Source of the DNA: an uncultured Mollicutes bacterium
GTDB taxonomy: Bacteria; Bacillota_I; Bacilli_A; Acholeplasmatales; Anaeroplasmataceae
Assembly: GCA_937905855.1 (NCBI GenBank)
Contig: CALCWU010000144.1
Location: 1 to 17,007 of the forward strand
Direction of reading: 5' to 3'
DNA: 17,007 nt
Part shown: positions 14,464 through 17,007 of the stretch, piece by piece
How the letters are laid out: each line of letters opens with the position of its first letter
Position numbering within the stretch: the stretch's first letter is position 1
Notes under the pieces: model-generated
Told to the model about the DNA's origin: nothing
The model's input: only the letters and a program-made list of their open reading frames with translations
Databases searched by the model: none
Made by a program: the position numbers and the translations under genes

Positions 14464-14490
14464 TGTCATTAATTGTCACTTCTCTTGACA
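14464..14490. promoter_or_regulatory. TGTCA repeats upstream of the pectate lyase promoter
   Basis: TGTCA occurs at 14464-14468 and 14474-14478, exactly 10 bp apart on one face of the helix. Its complement TGACA at 14486-14490 makes an inverted pair with the second copy. The group starts about 19 bp upstream of the pectate lyase -35 box and ends in the tetR -35 box. Could be a regulator site; no factor is known from the sequence. Confidence 0.3.
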
Positions 14491-14513
14491 TCCGACCGTT
14501 CGGTTGATATAAT
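14485..14513 (+). promoter_or_regulatory. Consensus promoter of the tetR-flavodoxin operon
   Basis: TTGACA (14485-14490), 17-nt spacer, TATAAT (14508-14513) preceded by TGA: a full consensus promoter with extended -10. Predicted start is around 14520, at the GGTGAT ribosome site itself. Such a strong promoter with an operator in the spacer implies tight repression. Confidence 0.9.
14493..14506. promoter_or_regulatory. Palindromic operator, probably for the TetR regulator
   Basis: ACCG (14495-14498), TT, CGGT (14501-14504) forms a dyad between the -35 and -10 boxes. It is conspicuously GC-rich in this AT-rich DNA. Position and form fit autorepression by the TetR protein encoded immediately downstream; binding is inferred. 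Confidence 0.75.
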
Positions 14514-14529
14514 AAAAATGGTGATAACA

Positions 14530-15096
14530 ATGAACACAAAAGAAAAAATTTTAGATGCAGCACTAATGCTAGTAGCTAAGTACGGAACAAATAAAACCTC
14601 AATGGCCTTAATTGCTGAAAAATCAGGTATAGCTAAGGCTAGCTTATATCATTATTACAAATCAAAAGATGAGCTTTTACTAGATATGTACCATAATGCT
14701 AGAAAAATAAGCGTTAATTTACCTACAATCAATTTTAATAATGAGCCAATAATAATTTTAAAGGAATGCTTTAAAAATTATTTGTTACTATGTGAAAACG
14801 AAAAAATGAAGCAAATATTTATGATAATTGAATCAGAAAAATTTATAAGCGATATTGCTGGAGCTTTATATAAGGAAGAAACTAATGAGGTTATCAATAA
14901 AAATGAGCTTCTTTTTAAAAAGCTATTTTCTAATCTAAGTGCTAACGATATTAAAACTAAATCTCACATCTATTCACTATATGCTCACGAATTAGTTATT
15001 CTTTACATTTTAAATGAATATACCTTAGAGCAATGCCTAAGCCTTATTGATGATTTTATTAATAGCTTAAATTTAAGAGGTAGTAAAAATGAATAA
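14530..15096 (+). CDS. TetR/AcrR-family transcriptional repressor
   Basis: Regulator of 188 residues. The N-terminal KEKILDAALMLVAKYGTNKT, then SMALIAEKSGIAKASLYHYY and KSKDELL is the canonical TetR DNA-binding domain (about 1-50, helix-turn-helix 24-45). The C-terminal ligand domain (about 60-188) is helical, with no recognisable ligand motif. The ATG at 14530 is chosen for GGTGAT 4 nt upstream; the ATG at 14518 lies before the predicted transcript start. An operator-like dyad sits in its own promoter, so autoregulation is likely, and it should also control the downstream membrane-flavodoxin gene, which overlaps its end by 8 bp. The divergent pectate lyase promoter lies about 50 bp away and is not covered by the dyad. 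Inducer unknown. Confidence 0.93.
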   Translation: MNTKEKILDAALMLVAKYGTNKTSMALIAEKSGIAKASLYHYYKSKDELLLDMYHNARKISVNLPTINFNNEPIIILKECFKNYLLLCENEKMKQIFMIIESEKFISDIAGALYKEETNEVINKNELLFKKLFSNLSANDIKTKSHIYSLYAHELVILYILNEYTLEQCLSLIDDFINSLNLRGSKNE

Positions 15097-16012
15097 TGAA
15101 GCAAAAACAAAAAGATTAAATGTCACAAAATATATTTTATTAGCTATTGAAGTCTTCATAGCTATCGGGGCATTATATGGTGGTATCCTAATGCTTTTAG
15201 ATCCTACTGGTAAAATGCTAGGTATGGATAACCTTCTTCCCTATTTTAAGGTATTGCCATTTGCTGATATTTTATTTAAGGATTATATATTCTCAGGCAT
15301 TATGCTAATAATTATTAATGGTATAACAAATATAATTTCTATAATACTTTTAATCAAGAAGCTACACCAAGGCTTCTATTTAGGAGCTATCTTTGGCTTA
15401 ACGCTAATACTTTGGATATGTATTCAATTTTATATGTTTCCTCTAAATGCCTTGGATATAATATTTTTTTCATTAGGCTTAATTCAATTACTTATTGGTA
15501 TTACATCAATAATTTTTTATAAGCAGACAAGATTTATTTTTAATGAAAATGATTATGAAAATATTAGCCAAAACTCTAATACTATAGTTCTTTATTTTTC
15601 AAGAATGGGCTATGCTAAAAAGCTAGCCTATGAAATAGCTAATCAAAACAATTGTCAAATAAAAGAATTAACCGTTTTTGAGCATACAAAAAACACCAGT
15701 GGCTTTTGGTGGTGTGGTAGATACGCAATGCATAAATGGCAAATGAATATCATAAATTGCCCTGATTTAAATTTATATGATAAAATAGTTATTGTTGGTC
15801 AAATTTGGTGCTTTAAAATATCAGCACCAATTAGAAATCTACTAATAAAAAATAAAGATAAATTAAAAAATAAATCAGTAGAATTAAACATTCTTCATTT
15901 CAATAAAACAATTTCTAAGAATGCAATAAAAGAAATAAATAGCATTGTAGGAACTAATATTAAAATTAATTCGTATATCTGTAAATATGGGGAATATAAA
16001 AAAACGGCTTAA
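15089..16012 (+). CDS. Four-helix membrane domain fused to a flavodoxin-like domain
   Basis: Protein of 307 residues in two parts. Residues 1-150 hold four membrane helices (about 13-37, 66-90, 96-115 and 121-145) around a DPTGKMLGM loop, resembling small four-helix membrane proteins of unknown function. Residues 164-300 look like a cytoplasmic flavodoxin: strand NTIVLYFSRMGYAKKLAYEIA, a GFWWCGRYAMHKW segment, and IVIVGQIWCFKISAPIRNLL, the usual conserved flavodoxin block. The FMN phosphate loop, normally SxTGNT, reads SRMGYAK (171-177), so FMN binding may be altered. Start at 15089 is supported by AAGAGG 8 nt upstream; it overlaps tetR by 8 bp and is co-transcribed from the operator-controlled promoter. 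A membrane-bound redox or quinone/flavin-linked role is an inference. Ends just before a weak hairpin. Confidence 0.75.
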   Translation: MNNEAKTKRLNVTKYILLAIEVFIAIGALYGGILMLLDPTGKMLGMDNLLPYFKVLPFADILFKDYIFSGIMLIIINGITNIISIILLIKKLHQGFYLGAIFGLTLILWICIQFYMFPLNALDIIFFSLGLIQLLIGITSIIFYKQTRFIFNENDYENISQNSNTIVLYFSRMGYAKKLAYEIANQNNCQIKELTVFEHTKNTSGFWWCGRYAMHKWQMNIINCPDLNLYDKIVIVGQIWCFKISAPIRNLLIKNKDKLKNKSVELNILHFNKTISKNAIKEINSIVGTNIKINSYICKYGEYKKTA

Positions 16013-16016
16013 TTAT

Positions 16017-16054
16017 GTAAAAAGACATAACTAAAATTAGATATGTCTTTTTAC
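16017..16054. terminator. Probable terminator between the flavodoxin fusion and DUF4143 gene
   Basis: Perfect 13-bp inverted repeat GTAAAAAGACATA (16017-16029) / TATGTCTTTTTAC (16042-16054) with a 12-nt loop. The T run is inside the stem rather than after it, so it is a weak or atypical terminator. It lies between two convergent genes. Confidence 0.55.
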
Positions 16055-16101
16055 TTCTTATCGTTATTTTAATGACAATAAAATTTGTTTAATAATTATC
16101 A

Positions 16102-17007
16102 TTAAAAATCATAATTTTGTTTTCCTAATACAAATGTTAAATAATGGGGAATAGTAATAATATCGTTTTCCTCACTAACATTATAATCTCCTATTTTAAT
16201 TAATTTTGTTTTGCCATAATGCTCTGGGTGATTCATTACCGTTTTGCTTGATTTAGTATTTCCAGTTTTAGCTTTTGCTTCTACTAAAGTTGCATATCCG
16301 TTATATGCTATAACAAAATCAATTTCTAAACCACTTTCTTTTGCAAAATAATATGTTTTAATATCAGCTTTATTTAAGGAATCAAATACTAAAGCCTCAT
16401 ATATTGCTCCCTTGCCTTGTCCCAAATTACCACTATTAATAGCAGCAACAGTTTCTATTCCATACATTGATGTAACAATTCCAATATCATCTGGAAATAA
16501 TTTAAATTGCGAATCTATTATACCTCCCTGTAGTGGTAATGAAGGAATTTCAATATTATAAACCTTTGAAACAATGTGAGCCTGTCTTAAATAATCAATT
16601 GCATCATTTTTATCATATTGTGTGCCACTATTCACTTTAGAAACTATAAATCTTTTATTTTCCTTTGCCAAAAAGGTTGGAATCAAGTCAAAAACATTTT
16701 GAATTCTTGCAACTTCAGAAGGCTTAAAAACAAGATCTCCATGCATGTTTTTTCTTCTACCAAAATCACTTTTCATATCAAACACAATATTATTTAATAT
16801 TTTATAAGCATCTACAATTTTATTAGTTTTTAAATATTCTTTAATTACTTTTGGAAATCCTCCAATGCATGCATACTTTAAAAATAAATTTTTATATAGA
16901 CTATGAATATTTTGAGGAATAGGTTTCTTGTTATCAAAATATTCAACTAATTTATTTATATGGTCTTTATCATAACCTAACGTCCATAAAAATTCTTCAA
17001 AATCCAT
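16102..17007 (-). CDS. DUF4143-type P-loop ATPase, C-terminal part (5' end outside window)
   Basis: The frame is open to the window edge. The first visible residues MDFEEFLWTLG are an internal motif of AAA_14/DUF4143 ATPases, normally preceded by the Walker domain and a PM, so the ATG at 17007 is probably internal and about 100-140 residues lie beyond the window. What is seen: KYACIGGFPKVIKEYL, the winged-helix linker, then a C-terminal restriction-endonuclease-like DUF4143 domain (about 180-301). The latter has E204 (GAIYEALVFDSL), D230 (ESGLEIDFVI) and E243-x-K245 (LVEAKAK), a complete PD-(D/E)xK-like set. These genes are common and often present in many copies in gut Firmicutes and Bacteroidetes. 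Function is unproven; defence or toxin-related roles have been suggested for the class. No clear relation to the neighbours. Confidence 0.85.
   Translation of the reverse strand: MDFEEFLWTLGYDKDHINKLVEYFDNKKPIPQNIHSLYKNLFLKYACIGGFPKVIKEYLKTNKIVDAYKILNNIVFDMKSDFGRRKNMHGDLVFKPSEVARIQNVFDLIPTFLAKENKRFIVSKVNSGTQYDKNDAIDYLRQAHIVSKVYNIEIPSLPLQGGIIDSQFKLFPDDIGIVTSMYGIETVAAINSGNLGQGKGAIYEALVFDSLNKADIKTYYFAKESGLEIDFVIAYNGYATLVEAKAKTGNTKSSKTVMNHPEHYGKTKLIKIGDYNVSEENDIITIPHYLTFVLGKQNYDF

Noticed and set aside
16072..16100. Second imperfect AT-only inverted repeat after the DUF4143 gene
   Set aside because: Pairing is broken and made only of A-T pairs in AT-rich DNA, so it is not distinguishable from chance.

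Overview
The window is AT-rich, densely packed bacterial DNA read with the standard code. TGA is a true stop: the tRNA-modification GTPase MnmE ends in its invariant C-terminal CxGK motif immediately before a TGA. Small SRP RNA, sigma-A-type TTGACA/TATAAT promoters, Shine-Dalgarno sites, a serine-rich lipoprotein pectate lyase and an oleate hydratase suggest a low-GC Firmicutes/Bacilli-type gut bacterium, perhaps a relative of Acholeplasmatales/RF39. The species is an inference and cannot be fixed from this window. An LdcA-type carboxypeptidase hints at a peptidoglycan wall.

Layout. 1-483: 3' end of an oleate hydratase gene (+) and a bidirectional terminator. 483-1193: a CvpA-family membrane protein (-), divergent from a three-domain aminopeptidase P (+, 1319-3091). 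3118-4322: a two-gene operon of unrecognised proteins (-), divergent from an S66 LD-carboxypeptidase (+, 4461-5465). 5464-5591: the SRP RNA gene (-) with its promoter, in the narrow gap before a YihY/BrkB membrane protein (+, 5609-6358). 6342-11391: an operon read leftwards, yggS - mnmE - ABC ATPase - FtsX-type permease, with almost no intergenic space. 11417-12088: a small arginase-fold protein (-). 12150-14384: a modular secreted pectate lyase lipoprotein (-). 14485-16012: a TetR regulator and a membrane-domain/flavodoxin fusion (+) under one strong promoter carrying a palindromic operator. 16102-17007: the C-terminal part of a DUF4143-type ATPase (-), cut by the window edge.

Most of the window is housekeeping: protein targeting, tRNA wobble modification, PLP homeostasis, peptide and peptidoglycan turnover. 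The accessory part is the pectate lyase for plant pectin, the oleate hydratase, the TetR/flavodoxin pair and the arginase-like enzyme. Two observations stand out. First, several promoters share the compact arrangement TATAAT - 6 nt - GGTGAT - 4/5 nt - start codon, predicting transcripts with leaders of only about ten nucleotides. Second, the TetR-controlled protein joins a four-helix membrane domain to a flavodoxin fold whose FMN phosphate loop is altered. No mobile elements, CRISPR arrays, tRNA or rRNA genes were seen, and no stretch over 300 bases lacks a gene.
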